Positions 29,238 through 38,025 of a DNA stretch of 64,000 bases are shown one piece after another. Source of the DNA: Xanthomonas fragariae (GTDB lineage: Bacteria; Pseudomonadota; Gammaproteobacteria; Xanthomonadales; Xanthomonadaceae); the NCBI RefSeq assembly GCF_017603965.1, contig NZ_CP071955.1:2542001-2606000 (forward strand), in the 5' to 3' direction. How positions within the stretch are numbered: position 1 is the first letter of the stretch; every line of letters starts with the position of its first letter. A program made the translations under genes and the position numbers. The notes beneath the pieces were generated by a model. The model saw nothing but the letters and a program-made list of their open reading frames with translations. It was not told where the DNA came from and did not search any database.

Positions 29238-30125
29238 TTACATGTCGGTGGGTTCAGCGGTTTCTGATGGAGATGTCAGTACCACCATGCTCGATGCCTG
29301 CGCTGTGGGCAGCCACAGGGCAAGCAGCGCGTGCAGTTCGCCTGGCGCCCGTCCGGTGCGACGTGCCGCCGCCTGCGCACAGTCGATGAGCGTGCGTGGA
29401 CGACGCGCAGCGTGGCGTAAGGCGAAGAACTGCCAATCGGTGAGTGGATCGATCCCGACGCGAAATCGGTGACGGCGAACGGCCAGGAAAGTTCGGCCAG
29501 CGACCGGAGAATCACTCGGGCTTGCGCCCGACAACCAACCGCGAAAGCTCTCCAGGGTGTGCGACACGATGGCAAGCTTAGTGGTTGTGGGCACGTGCAC
29601 GGTGCAGGGCCAGCCAAGTGCCAGCGTGGATGCATCGATGTTTGTATCCATGTCTACTTTCTCCAAGCCCTGTGCGCGACTGGCCTCGGAAAGCGCCCGC
29701 TCGATCCAGGCCAGTTCCAGCGGGAAACGTTGGCGTTGGTGGCGAGCCCATTGCGAGGTGCGCAGAAAGTAGGGGAAGCGTGCACCCAGGGCGTGCAAGG
29801 AGGGCGATGTAGAGGGATATTCGCTCAGATACGCGCGTGCAAAGAAGTCAAAGAGGTCCGATCCGAGCAGACGCGATAGCGCCGGATAGTCAGATTGCAG
29901 GCATTCGATCAGCCTGAGCCAATAGCCATTGGCGTAAATGGCTAACCGCGCGCGTGGGTCGACACCAACGGGCGCGGCAAGCAGCGTATGGATATCGAGG
30001 CCCTGGCTCGCATGCGCAGCCCTAAGGCCTTCTCTCAGTCCTGTTGGATGCGTGGTTGCTGTCAGCATCCAGCGTTGCACCTCGCCAAGCGCTGTCTCAC
30101 TTGGAGCGCCTGAAGAACTAAGCAT
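29238..30125 (-). CDS. DUF2063 partner protein (HvfC/BufC-like)
   Basis: A 295-residue member of the PF09836 family, once annotated as DNA-binding. The N-terminal helical domain carries the typical [19 protein letters not shown] and [10 protein letters not shown] segments and an [10 protein letters not shown] stretch. In studied systems these proteins form a complex with a DUF692 enzyme and recruit the peptide substrate. Its start overlaps the MNIO gene by eight bases, supporting a physical partnership. The C-terminal half is diverged. Confidence 0.85.
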   Translation of the reverse strand: MLSSSGAPSETALGEVQRWMLTATTHPTGLREGLRAAHASQGLDIHTLLAAPVGVDPRARLAIYANGYWLRLIECLQSDYPALSRLLGSDLFDFFARAYLSEYPSTSPSLHALGARFPYFLRTSQWARHQRQRFPLELAWIERALSEASRAQGLEKVDMDTNIDASTLALGWPCTVHVPTTTKLAIVSHTLESFRGWLSGASPSDSPVAGRTFLAVRRHRFRVGIDPLTDWQFFALRHAARRPRTLIDCAQAAARRTGRAPGELHALLALWLPTAQASSMVVLTSPSETAEPTDM

Positions 30126-31089
30126 CTAAAGGCTCCACCTGCAGATGGTGCAAGGGTGTGGAAACTGCATGCTCGGCCACAACGGGAGGTGCCATCACCG
30201 GCATGCTGCCTTCCATGACCTGGCGTGCCTTGTTCAATTCGCCCAGGAGCCCATCGTAGTCAGGCAGGTTGGCATCCCATTCCAGCAGTGTCGACACACC
30301 ACCGGTCAATTGCTGCGCCAGTGCATACAACTCCCACACGCGGGCAGGAACGGGTTGGTCATGTGTGTCGACCAGGCAGTCGCCATATTCCGTCGGTCCT
30401 GCCAGATGGATCTGCACGACCTGCCGGTGCGGCAACGCGCGCAGATATATCTCGGGATCGAAGCGATGGTTGTGGGCACTCACATAAACATTGTTGACGT
30501 CCAGCAAGATGCCGCAACCAGTGTTGTCGGCCAGGCGTGCCAGGAACTCCCATTCCGGCATGGTCGACGTCTGGAACTGCACATAGCTGGATGGATTTTC
30601 CAGCACCAACGCCCTGCCCAGCACGTCCTGCACCTGCACAACGCGGTCGCGCACGTGGGCCAGTGACTCTGCGTTGAAGGGCAGGGGCAGCAGATCGTGC
30701 GAGTTGTGCGAGCCAAGCCCAGTCCAGCACAGATGATCCGATATCCAGACGGCCTTGATGTCTTCTGCCAACCGTTTGAGCTTGTGCAAGTAGTCGTTGT
30801 CGAGTGGCGCGTCCGAGCCGATCGACAAGCTGACGCCATGCATGACGATGGGGACCTCTTCCGCCAACTTGCTCAACATCGCGCGTTGGTAGCCGCAATC
30901 ATCAAGGTAATTTTCCGAAATGATCTCGAACCAATCCACCCGCGCTCCCCCGGTCAAGATGGCCGGGAGATGCTGCGGACGGAGCCCGACACCAAATCCG
31001 AGATTGGGCAAGCCCAGACGGGGCGGGGGCATGCGTTCTTCCACCATGCCCTGGGCATTGTGCGGTTGAGTCGGACGTGCGTGCATCAC
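30118..31089 (-). CDS. MNIO (DUF692) multinuclear iron oxygenase
   Basis: A TIM-barrel enzyme of the MbnB/TglH/HvfB (BufB) family that uses a mixed-valent iron cluster to oxidise cysteines in ribosomal peptides. The ligand motifs are all present in order: [58 protein letters not shown] and [10 protein letters not shown]. The start may be GTG 31089 or ATG 31086; an ATG 14 codons further in (MVEERM) is also possible. It lies 12 bp after the Cys-rich ferritin-like gene and overlaps the DUF2063 gene. The operon position points to the upstream protein as substrate. Confidence 0.93.
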   Translation of the reverse strand: MMHARPTQPHNAQGMVEERMPPPRLGLPNLGFGVGLRPQHLPAILTGGARVDWFEIISENYLDDCGYQRAMLSKLAEEVPIVMHGVSLSIGSDAPLDNDYLHKLKRLAEDIKAVWISDHLCWTGLGSHNSHDLLPLPFNAESLAHVRDRVVQVQDVLGRALVLENPSSYVQFQTSTMPEWEFLARLADNTGCGILLDVNNVYVSAHNHRFDPEIYLRALPHRQVVQIHLAGPTEYGDCLVDTHDQPVPARVWELYALAQQLTGGVSTLLEWDANLPDYDGLLGELNKARQVMEGSMPVMAPPVVAEHAVSTPLHHLQVEPLDA

Positions 31090-31101
31090 CGTGTCAGCCG
31101 G

Positions 31102-33171
31102 TCAGGTGGAAGGCGGCAGGGCGATGCGCAGATCCGTCGGACTGGGCTTGGTGCCTGGCTGCAGCTGGCGATTGGCCATGACCTTCTCGAACGCCTGCCA
31201 TGCGATGTCGTAGACAGAGTCGCCCACGGCGAAGGGCAGTTCCGCTATCGGTGTTGGGGTGTTGTCCGAACCGGTGAAATTGAACAATTCCATCATGCCG
31301 GCTGTGGGATACAGCTGAGAGGCAGAGATCGGCACGGCACAGCCGCCTAGTCCTGCGCATTTGTTGTCGGCGGGCGCGCTAAAGAACGTGGGCAGACCGC
31401 AGGTTCCGCCCACTGCCGATGGCGAGGTTGACGGCGACGGTGCACCACACCCACCGCGCCCACCGATCGCTTGGGAGCAATTGCCGCCACCGCTCACCCC
31501 GTGAGCAAAGCCGCAGCCGCCTTGCGTGGCGCAGCTATTGGATCCTTTGCAGCTGTGATAGATGGCGGGTGCCGCACAGTTCCCCCCGGACCCATCCAGT
31601 GCCAGGCCCTGGCAGGCATGTTGCAGGGCGCTCGTGGGTTGTGCCGCCACACCTTGCCGCAATGTTGGCGCGCTGCCATAGACGGCCCAATACAACCCCA
31701 TGCGATCACCCGAGCCCACCATGGAGGGAAACGGGAAGTCGACAGAAAGATCGCCCCAGGATTTGGTCAGTACGGTGGTGATGCCGGCGAGCGAGCCTTG
31801 CGCGACGTTGTCCAAGTCGACCGGGTCGAGCAGCTTCAAGTTGTTGAGAGCAGTCGCCACCTCGGATGGCTTGGGGATGGTGGTCGGCGCCGTGGCGGGG
31901 TCGAAATCGGCGCTGGTGAGCAGCGCCGCTGTCCAGATGTTGCCGGAGACCGCGTGCCATTCACTCCACGTCTCCACCTGATCGACCAGATCAAGCAGCT
32001 GCTCGAAGCGTTCGTAATGATCCTGTCCACCATTGCTTGATCGCGCGGCCGCATCTGCCGAGGGCGCGGGGTCGCCCGCATCGGTGTAGGACGGATAGTT
32101 GTTGGCCAACGCCTCTTCGTCGGGCTGGAACTGCACGAGCACGCTTTTGAGGGTAGCTAGTTTGGCCCCGGTTTCCAGTGCGCGCTCGTGGATCATGCCC
32201 AGAAACGCACTGGTGGTCTGCCAGTCGATACCGCCTTCTCCTTGATCGCAGATGGCATACATCATGTAGATCGCTTGCGCAGCGGCAGCCAGTGGCTGGG
32301 TCTCGGTAATCTGGGTGAAGAGTTGCGGGTATTCTTTCTGGATCTTGCTGGTGACGCCGTTGAACAAATCGCGTTGACCGGTGGGACCGGCAAACACCTT
32401 TTCCCACAAGGTCTGGTTGTCCTCATATTTGAGCGTGATGTATTGGAACAGACAAAAATACATCCAGCCGATCGTGCCGAATTTCGGCAGATTCACTTCG
32501 GTGGATGTTGCGGTCCATTTGCCAAACGGAACCGTCGGAAAATACGTCGTTTCGAGCACCGATGGCTTGATCTTGGCGCGTGCGGTGTCGTGGTTTTCCT
32601 CGATCACCGTAAACAGCGCCACTTGCGTGTCAATCAGTCCCGCAAGATCAACATTCAGCCCGCTGCCGACCGTGCCGTCTTTCAGGTCTTGCAGATCGAT
32701 AATGTGCGGGATGACGGTTTGCGTGGGGCCGTAGCAGATCCAGTTATAATTGGTGTCTTGCAGCAGCGGGCTGTTGAAGGTCGGGGTGACGCCAACTGCG
32801 CCACACAGATTTGCGGCCATTTGCAGATGCAGCATCTCGTCGATAAAAACCGAGAACAGCAAATTGTAGGCGCGTTGCGGAGCAGTCTTTTCGGGTGGGG
32901 CACCCAGCGGTATTGTTCCGGTCGCCATGCCCGGCCAGCGACGGCCCTTGTAGTAGGAAATGCCATTTGCATTGATCGCATGCGTGCCCTGGATGGACTT
33001 CATCGTGGACATGTAAAGTGGGACGGTGAATAGCTCTACATTGACAGCGGCCTGGACCAAGGCCTGCAATGCCGCTTTATCCGCTTCTAAATTGGCAAGC
33101 GGCTGATTGACAATCTGGCGGGGAACTTTGGGGATAATTCCCAATGTGGCGTGCTTTTCGGTCGCGCTCAT
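31102..33171 (-). CDS. Ferritin-like (VioB-type) protein with ten-cysteine C-terminal segment
   Basis: The 689-residue protein opens with a ferritin-like domain of the type found in iminophenyl-pyruvate dimer synthase (VioB) relatives. Probable metal ligands are in AAVNVELFTVPLYMS and VFIDEMLHLQMAANL. After about 500 residues comes a Gly/Ser-rich segment (residues 520-611) with ten cysteines in motifs such as HSCKGSNSCATQGGC, SGGGNC, GGRGGC and NKCAGLGGC. These resemble the CKGxNxCxxQGGC cores of MNIO peptide substrates. A 78-residue tail follows. I chose MSATEK at 33171, which has a GAAGG site upstream; the frame is open to 33300. It is the first gene of the operon and, by inference, the modified product. 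Confidence 0.8.
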   Translation of the reverse strand: MSATEKHATLGIIPKVPRQIVNQPLANLEADKAALQALVQAAVNVELFTVPLYMSTMKSIQGTHAINANGISYYKGRRWPGMATGTIPLGAPPEKTAPQRAYNLLFSVFIDEMLHLQMAANLCGAVGVTPTFNSPLLQDTNYNWICYGPTQTVIPHIIDLQDLKDGTVGSGLNVDLAGLIDTQVALFTVIEENHDTARAKIKPSVLETTYFPTVPFGKWTATSTEVNLPKFGTIGWMYFCLFQYITLKYEDNQTLWEKVFAGPTGQRDLFNGVTSKIQKEYPQLFTQITETQPLAAAAQAIYMMYAICDQGEGGIDWQTTSAFLGMIHERALETGAKLATLKSVLVQFQPDEEALANNYPSYTDAGDPAPSADAAARSSNGGQDHYERFEQLLDLVDQVETWSEWHAVSGNIWTAALLTSADFDPATAPTTIPKPSEVATALNNLKLLDPVDLDNVAQGSLAGITTVLTKSWGDLSVDFPFPSMVGSGDRMGLYWAVYGSAPTLRQGVAAQPTSALQHACQGLALDGSGGNCAAPAIYHSCKGSNSCATQGGCGFAHGVSGGGNCSQAIGGRGGCGAPSPSTSPSAVGGTCGLPTFFSAPADNKCAGLGGCAVPISASQLYPTAGMMELFNFTGSDNTPTPIAELPFAVGDSVYDIAWQAFEKVMANRQLQPGTKPSPTDLRIALPPST

Positions 33172-33486
33172 ACAAACCTTCTCCATGGATGTCCTAGCAT
33201 TCGGCTGGGTGGCGAGATCGCATGCGTGTGTAGCGCATCTATCCATCCCAGTGGCGACGAGAACTGCATGCATTCGCGCAGTCCTTGCATCTAGGCACAC
33301 CTGGAGATCAAGGGCGCTTTATTGGTTTCTTGGCGAACCCTCGGAAAGTGTGGTCGATTGCTTCGACGTATAAGCCTGGCCGCAAGGCGAGTCAATTGCT
33401 CAGTGCGCCTGGGAACGGCAAGGCGTGACCAAGCCAACTGGGTTTTCGTGACCGAGCGCATTAGTGGCTGATGCAGGTCGGCAGAT
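33172..33486. other. Upstream region of the MNIO operon
   Basis: These 315 bp separate the operon from the IS3 element and should hold its promoter. I see no clear operator or metal-box motif. The operon reading frame stays open for 43 codons into this region, but the segment has no family resemblance. Confidence 0.5.
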
Positions 33487-33512
33487 TGATACGCCCAGGG
33501 TTCCGTAGACAC

Positions 33513-34388
33513 TCAGGACCCTCGTTGCGCGTAGCGCCGCTCGAACTCTACAGGCGACAGGCTGCCAGTTGAACCATGGCGGCGTTTTGGGTTGTAAAAC
33601 ATTTCGATATAGTCGAACACCTCGGTGCGTGCGGCCTCTTTGGTGGAATAGATCCGCCGCCTGATCCGCTCGCGTTTGAGCAGGCCGAAGAAGCTCTCCA
33701 CGGGTGCGTTGTCGTGGCAGTTGCCACGCCGACTCATGCTGCACACCAAGCCATGGGACGCCAGGAAACTCTGCCAGTCATCGCTGGTATAGACCGACCC
33801 TTGGTCCGAATGAACCAGGCAACCAGCGTTGGGTTTGCGCCGCCAGACCGCAGACAACAAGGCCTGCACGACCAACTCGGTATCGGCCCGATCGCGCATT
33901 GCCCAGCCGACGACTTGCCTGGAAAACAGATCGATCACCACAGCCAGATACATCCAGCCTTCCTGCGTGCGGATGAAGGTGAAATCGCTCGCCCAGGCCG
34001 TGTCCGGCTTCGTCACGTCGAACTGCCGGTCCAGCAGGTTGGCCGCTGCCTTGCACTGCATTCCTCCATGGAAGCGCGGTTTGCGACCATAGCCCACCTG
34101 GGCACGCAGTCCCTCGGTGCGCATCAGCCGATACACCCGATGGCGACTGCAACGTTCCCACAGATCGCGCAGATCCTTGGCAATCTTGCGATGCCCATAC
34201 ACACTGCCGCTGGCCAGCCAGTGGTGCTTGATCAGTCCCAGCAAGCGCTCATCTTCCTTGGCGCGCTCACTGTCGGGCGAGCGTAACCACGCGTAATAAC
34301 CCGCCCGGTTCACCCGCAACACCCGGCACATCGCGCACAGCCTGAACTCCCTGCGATGGTCTTGCATGAACGCGTACTTTGCCTTCAC
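33513..34388 (-). CDS. IS3-family transposase OrfB (DDE)
   Basis: The 291-residue catalytic subunit has the HTH_21-like region (GHRKIAKDLRDLWERC) and the integrase core with ASDFTFIRTQEGWMY (Asp), LVHSDQGSVYTSDDW (Asp) and CHDNAPVESFFGLLKRE (Glu). It overlaps orfA. An A-rich slippery sequence (CCTAAAAAAGG on the minus strand, 34411-34421) near the orfA end is the usual site of the -1 frameshift that makes the OrfAB fusion. Confidence 0.93.
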   Translation of the reverse strand: MKAKYAFMQDHRREFRLCAMCRVLRVNRAGYYAWLRSPDSERAKEDERLLGLIKHHWLASGSVYGHRKIAKDLRDLWERCSRHRVYRLMRTEGLRAQVGYGRKPRFHGGMQCKAAANLLDRQFDVTKPDTAWASDFTFIRTQEGWMYLAVVIDLFSRQVVGWAMRDRADTELVVQALLSAVWRRKPNAGCLVHSDQGSVYTSDDWQSFLASHGLVCSMSRRGNCHDNAPVESFFGLLKRERIRRRIYSTKEAARTEVFDYIEMFYNPKRRHGSTGSLSPVEFERRYAQRGS

Positions 34389-34678
34389 TCCTTGGCAAAG
34401 TACGCGGCGGCCTTTTTTAGGATGTCGCGCTCCTCGGTGACTCGGCGCAATTCGGTCTTCAGGCGCCGAACCTCGGAGTTCTGGTCCAACTCGGCGCGCT
34501 GCACGACGCCGGGCTTGCCGAACTTGCGTAGCCAGGCGTAGAGGCTGTGCGTGGTCACACCCAGTCGCTCGGCGACTTCTGCCACCTTGAACCCACGATC
34601 GGTCACTTGCCGGACCGCTTCGAACTTGAACTCATCCGTATACCGCTTGCTGCTCATGGACACCTCCGAATCTGCCAT
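34385..34678 (-). CDS. IS3-family transposase OrfA
   Basis: A 97-residue HTH protein. It begins MADSEVSMSSKRYTDEFKFE and contains VAERLGVTTHSLYAWLRKFG, followed by a leucine-zipper-like helix ending DILKKAAAYFAKE. The ATG at 34657 (MSSKRYT) is an alternative start. It is the first gene of the element and overlaps orfB by four bases in a different frame. Confidence 0.92.
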   Translation of the reverse strand: MADSEVSMSSKRYTDEFKFEAVRQVTDRGFKVAEVAERLGVTTHSLYAWLRKFGKPGVVQRAELDQNSEVRRLKTELRRVTEERDILKKAAAYFAKE

Positions 34679-34838
34679 TTTCCATGGCCTTGAGATGTCT
34701 ACGGAACCCTGGGCGTATCATCCAGTTTTTTTTAGGCATTCAGTGATGCACTAGCTTGCCGATATTGGAGAAGTACACGCAGTGCGTAGATCAGCTGAAT
34801 GCGTGTGCTTCTATCCACATCTATGGTCGGACCGCCTT

Positions 34839-37085
34839 ATGAATACATTTTTGCAACGCTACAACGTTGGTCGCCGACTGGGTGTGGCCTTCGGAATCCT
34901 AATCTTCTTGTCCGGACTTTTGGTTGCCACCGGCCTCACGACGATGTCTAGTGCGCGTGCCGAGATGGACAGCATTGTTAAAGTGAACGTTGCAAAGATG
35001 CAGCTGAGCAACGCAATGCGCGACGCCAACTCAAATATCTTCATCTCTCTGGGGACGTTGTCTATGGTGACTTCCGATGAGTTGAATAAGCAGGCTCTGG
35101 CGACGATCAAGGACCAGCGTCAGCGCTATGCGGAGGAACGCAAAGCCCTTGAAGCTTTTCCTGCAAGCGAGGCTGCCCGAAAACTTCGTACAGAGATTGA
35201 TGCGGTCCGAGAAGTAGCCCGCGACCTGAACGATCAGGTGATCGCATTAGCGGCGTCAAACAAGAACTCAGATGCACAAGTCCTTTTGAGCGAGAAAGCG
35301 CGCCCAGCGATGCTGATCTGGCAGGCTAAGATTGCTGAGAACGTCGCTTTGCAGGAAAAACAGACTGCTCAATCCTATGACGACGCTGTTGCCGCGATGA
35401 GTCGTGGCAAATCCCTGCTCATCGCTGGCGGCCTAGCCGTCGCGATTATCAGTAGCCTGCTCGCATTCGCAATCACCCGTAGCCTGACTCAGCCGTTGAG
35501 TCGCGCTACCCGCGCCGCCGAATCAATTGCGGTCGGTATCCTGGACAACGATGTTCAGACGCAAGCCCAAGATGAAAGTGGGCGTCTTCTGCGAGCGATG
35601 AGCAAGATGCAACAACAGCTGCGTAGCCTGCTGGCTGCACAGACCGAAATGGCTAAGCGCCATGACGATGGTCAGATTAGTTTCCGCATTGATGCCTCGG
35701 CGTTCCCGGGCGACTATGGCCGCATGGCGCGCGATACGAACAATCTGGTGGCATCGCACATTGCGGTAAAGATGCGATTGGCGCAGATCATGGGCCGCTA
35801 TGCCATCGGTGATCTCAGCGAAGATATGGACAAATTACCTGGTGAAAAAGCCGTTCTCTCCGAAACAATGGCACAGGTCAAGGTCAACCTGGCTGCGATG
35901 AACCACGAGATCAAGCATTTGGCCCAATCCGCAGCCAATGGCGACTTCAGCGCACGTGGTGACGCCGAGCGCTTCCAGTACGACTTTCGCGTGATGGTGG
36001 ACAGCCTCAACACCTTGATGTCTACCGCCGATGGCAACCTGCAATCGCTCTCTAGCCTTTTGCAGGCGATCGCCGCCGGCGATCTAACCGCACGCATGAG
36101 TGGCGACTTCTGCGGTGTGTTCGCGCAAATGCGCGATGATGCCAATGCCACTGCGGCGCAGCTGGCGGAGATCGTTGGCAGCATCAAGAACTCAGCTGTG
36201 TCGATCAAGGGTGCAGCCAGCGAGATTGCTGCTGGCAATCAGGACCTGTCGCAGCGCACCGAGCAGCAAGCTGCCAACCTGGAAGAGACCGCCGCCTCGA
36301 TGGAAGAGCTTACCTCCACTGTTAAGCAGAACGCAGAGGGTGCGCGCCAAGCCAATCAGCTGGCTATCGGTGCTGCGACTGTTGCAGCTCAGGGTGGCGA
36401 AGTGGTGAGTAAGGTGGTCCAGACCATGTCGGGTATCGAAGCCTCGTCTAAGAAAATCGCCGACATCATCAGTGTCATCGACGGCATCGCATTCCAAACC
36501 AACATCCTGGCATTGAACGCTGCAGTGGAAGCGGCCCGCGCTGGTGATCAGGGACGCGGTTTCGCGGTAGTCGCCTCTGAGGTACGTACGCTTGCCCAGC
36601 GTTCAGCAGGTGCGGCAAAAGAGATCAAGGACCTCATCGATGACTCTGTGCATCGTGTGGCTGAAGGCTCTGCCCTTGTGCATAGCGCTGGTAAGACCAT
36701 GACTGAAGTAGTAGCCAGTGTGCAGCGAGTCACCGATATCATGGGCGAAATCTCCGCTGCCTCGCAGGAGCAGTCGGCTGGTATCGAGCAGGTCAATCAA
36801 ACCATTACCCATATGGACGAAACCACCCAGCAGAACGCGGCGCTGGTGGAAGAGGCTACGGCTGCTGCTCGCTCGCTTGAAGAGCAGGCGATTCATCTGA
36901 CAGAAGCGGTTGCTGTGTTCAAGACTGACGATGCTCATGTGAGCTCAGCTAAGGCGCTCGCTCAAAAGCTGGTTGCAACTTCGACACTGAAGAGCAAAGG
37001 GTTTGTTGCAAATCGCACCGTGAGCTTGAAGTCTCGAACTGTTACTGCATCACCAAGCGGTGAAGGCAGCTGGAAAGAATTCTGA
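34839..37085 (+). CDS. Methyl-accepting chemotaxis protein
   Basis: A 748-residue transmembrane chemoreceptor. It has a first helix near residues 15-37 ([19 protein letters not shown]), a four-helix-bundle periplasmic sensor of the 4HB_MCP type, and a second helix near residues 205-230 ([18 protein letters not shown]). A HAMP domain and further HAMP-like segments ([23 protein letters not shown]) follow, then the signalling hairpin with [20 protein letters not shown]. The ATG at 34839 fits the membrane topology; the frame is open to 34782. It is alone, with no che genes nearby, between an IS3 element and a MITE. Its TGA stop is the MITE target site. Confidence 0.93.
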   Translation: MNTFLQRYNVGRRLGVAFGILIFLSGLLVATGLTTMSSARAEMDSIVKVNVAKMQLSNAMRDANSNIFISLGTLSMVTSDELNKQALATIKDQRQRYAEERKALEAFPASEAARKLRTEIDAVREVARDLNDQVIALAASNKNSDAQVLLSEKARPAMLIWQAKIAENVALQEKQTAQSYDDAVAAMSRGKSLLIAGGLAVAIISSLLAFAITRSLTQPLSRATRAAESIAVGILDNDVQTQAQDESGRLLRAMSKMQQQLRSLLAAQTEMAKRHDDGQISFRIDASAFPGDYGRMARDTNNLVASHIAVKMRLAQIMGRYAIGDLSEDMDKLPGEKAVLSETMAQVKVNLAAMNHEIKHLAQSAANGDFSARGDAERFQYDFRVMVDSLNTLMSTADGNLQSLSSLLQAIAAGDLTARMSGDFCGVFAQMRDDANATAAQLAEIVGSIKNSAVSIKGAASEIAAGNQDLSQRTEQQAANLEETAASMEELTSTVKQNAEGARQANQLAIGAATVAAQGGEVVSKVVQTMSGIEASSKKIADIISVIDGIAFQTNILALNAAVEAARAGDQGRGFAVVASEVRTLAQRSAGAAKEIKDLIDDSVHRVAEGSALVHSAGKTMTEVVASVQRVTDIMGEISAASQEQSAGIEQVNQTITHMDETTQQNAALVEEATAAARSLEEQAIHLTEAVAVFKTDDAHVSSAKALAQKLVATSTLKSKGFVANRTVSLKSRTVTASPSGEGSWKEF

Positions 37086-37226
37086 GATCGGCTGACAAAA
37101 CTACTGCGCCGCCGCCAAACGGGCGCGGCCGGCGCTCGGAATCGGCATGTACCACGCGTACACTCCGGTTCCTCCCCGCCGTCCGCACCCACCTGACGAC
37201 TGCTCGCTACGTTTTGTTAGCCGCTC
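37086..37226 (+). mobile_element. MITE copy 2 (141 bp) at the chemoreceptor stop codon
   Basis: The element starts GATCGGCTGACAAAAC and ends GTTTTGTTAGCCGCTC, in the same orientation as copy 1. The left target is TGA (37083-37085), which is the chemoreceptor stop, and the right is TAA (37227-37229), one base different. It is directly followed by an isolated IS701-like end. Confidence 0.88.
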
Positions 37227-37229
37227 TAA

Positions 37230-37591
37230 TCCTACTGTGTCATTAAAGCGGCGTGCAGTACGTGTCGATCCGCTACACCGAGCGGCTGGCCGACGCCGGG
37301 ATCGAGCCGTCGGTGGGCAGCGTGGGCGATAGCTACGACAACGCGCTGGCCGAGACGATCAACGGGTTGTACAAGGCCGAGGTGATCCACCGGCGCGCGT
37401 GGCGCAACCGCCAGGATGTGGAACTGGCCACCCTGGATTGGGTGGACTGGTACAACCACAAACGCTTGCTGGGGTCGATCGGGAACATTCCGCCAGCGGA
37501 AGCCGAAGAGGCTTACTATCGACAACAAGCCGGTTACGTCAAAGCGGCGTGACTCAAACCAAACGGCCTCCCAACTTCCCGGGGCGGTTCA
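37230..37591 (+). pseudogene. IS701-like end joined to IS51-like transposase C-terminal fragment
   Basis: TCCTACTGTGTCATTAAA (37230-37247) is the left end of the IS701-like element at 25633. It is joined directly to the last third of the IS51-like orfB. The reading frame 37253-37552 gives MQYVSIRYTERLADAGIEPS, SYDNALAETINGLYK and the same C-terminus as the intact gene at 17172. The fragment ends with the same terminal repeat (GGGGCGGTTCA) at 37591, only five bases from the pilE stop codon. Confidence 0.85.
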
Positions 37592-37596
37592 ACTCA

Positions 37597-38022
37597 TTAC
37601 CAACATTGGCTTGCACCGGCGGCGCCCGAAGCGCCCCGCACACCGAGTTGATTGATCGTCAGCGTGCCGCACGCGGAATCGTTTTGCCGTGTAAGTGGTG
37701 CCGCGCTCAGTATAAAACCTGTCGCTGTAGGCGTACCAGAAGAGAACGTATAGAAATTTGCGACGTCGGCACTACAGGTGCCCATGCTGGCTCCAACGTA
37801 AGTAGTGTTGATCGTGTAGTAACGCTCCATTGTCTGGGCGCCCTCCTGAAGACAAGCAGCCGCTGCTGCACGGCGAGACTTGATAACGGATGATTGATAG
37901 CTGCTCATCGCTATCGTTGCAAGAATGCCGACAATTACCACAGCGATCATCAACTCCACGAGACTGAAACCGGAAGATTTCCGAAAATCGATTTTGTAAG
38001 ACTTGCGATTCATCGTATACAT
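37597..38022 (-). CDS. pilE: Type IV pilin-like protein PilE
   Basis: A 141-residue minor pilin. The class III leader ends KSSG before FSLVELMIAVVIVGILATIA, with Glu at position +5 of the mature protein, so it is cut by PilD. The globular domain has Cys pairs near residues 61 and 86 and a C-terminal GASQCW, consistent with a D-loop disulfide. The start at 38022 gives an 18-residue leader; the ATG at 38013 is equally plausible. It is the last gene of fimT-pilVWXY1E, three bases after pilY1, and an IS remnant begins just beyond its stop. Confidence 0.92.
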   Translation of the reverse strand: MYTMNRKSYKIDFRKSSGFSLVELMIAVVIVGILATIAMSSYQSSVIKSRRAAAAACLQEGAQTMERYYTINTTYVGASMGTCSADVANFYTFSSGTPTATGFILSAAPLTRQNDSACGTLTINQLGVRGASGAAGASQCW

Positions 38023-38025
38023 GGA

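Larger units (their letters stand above)
33487..34720 (-). mobile_element. Complete IS3-family element
   Basis: The 1234-bp element is bounded by inverted repeats TGATACGCCCAGGGTTCCGT followed by AGACA at both ends and carries orfA and orfB on the minus strand. No matching 3-bp duplication is visible at the borders. A 59-bp piece of a second copy survives at 16393-16451. It sits upstream of the MNIO operon and could affect its transcription. Confidence 0.9.

Noticed and set aside
33172..33300. Longer N-terminus for the ferritin-like protein
   Set aside because: The extra 43 codons have unlikely composition and no start signal as good as the GAAGG site before 33171.
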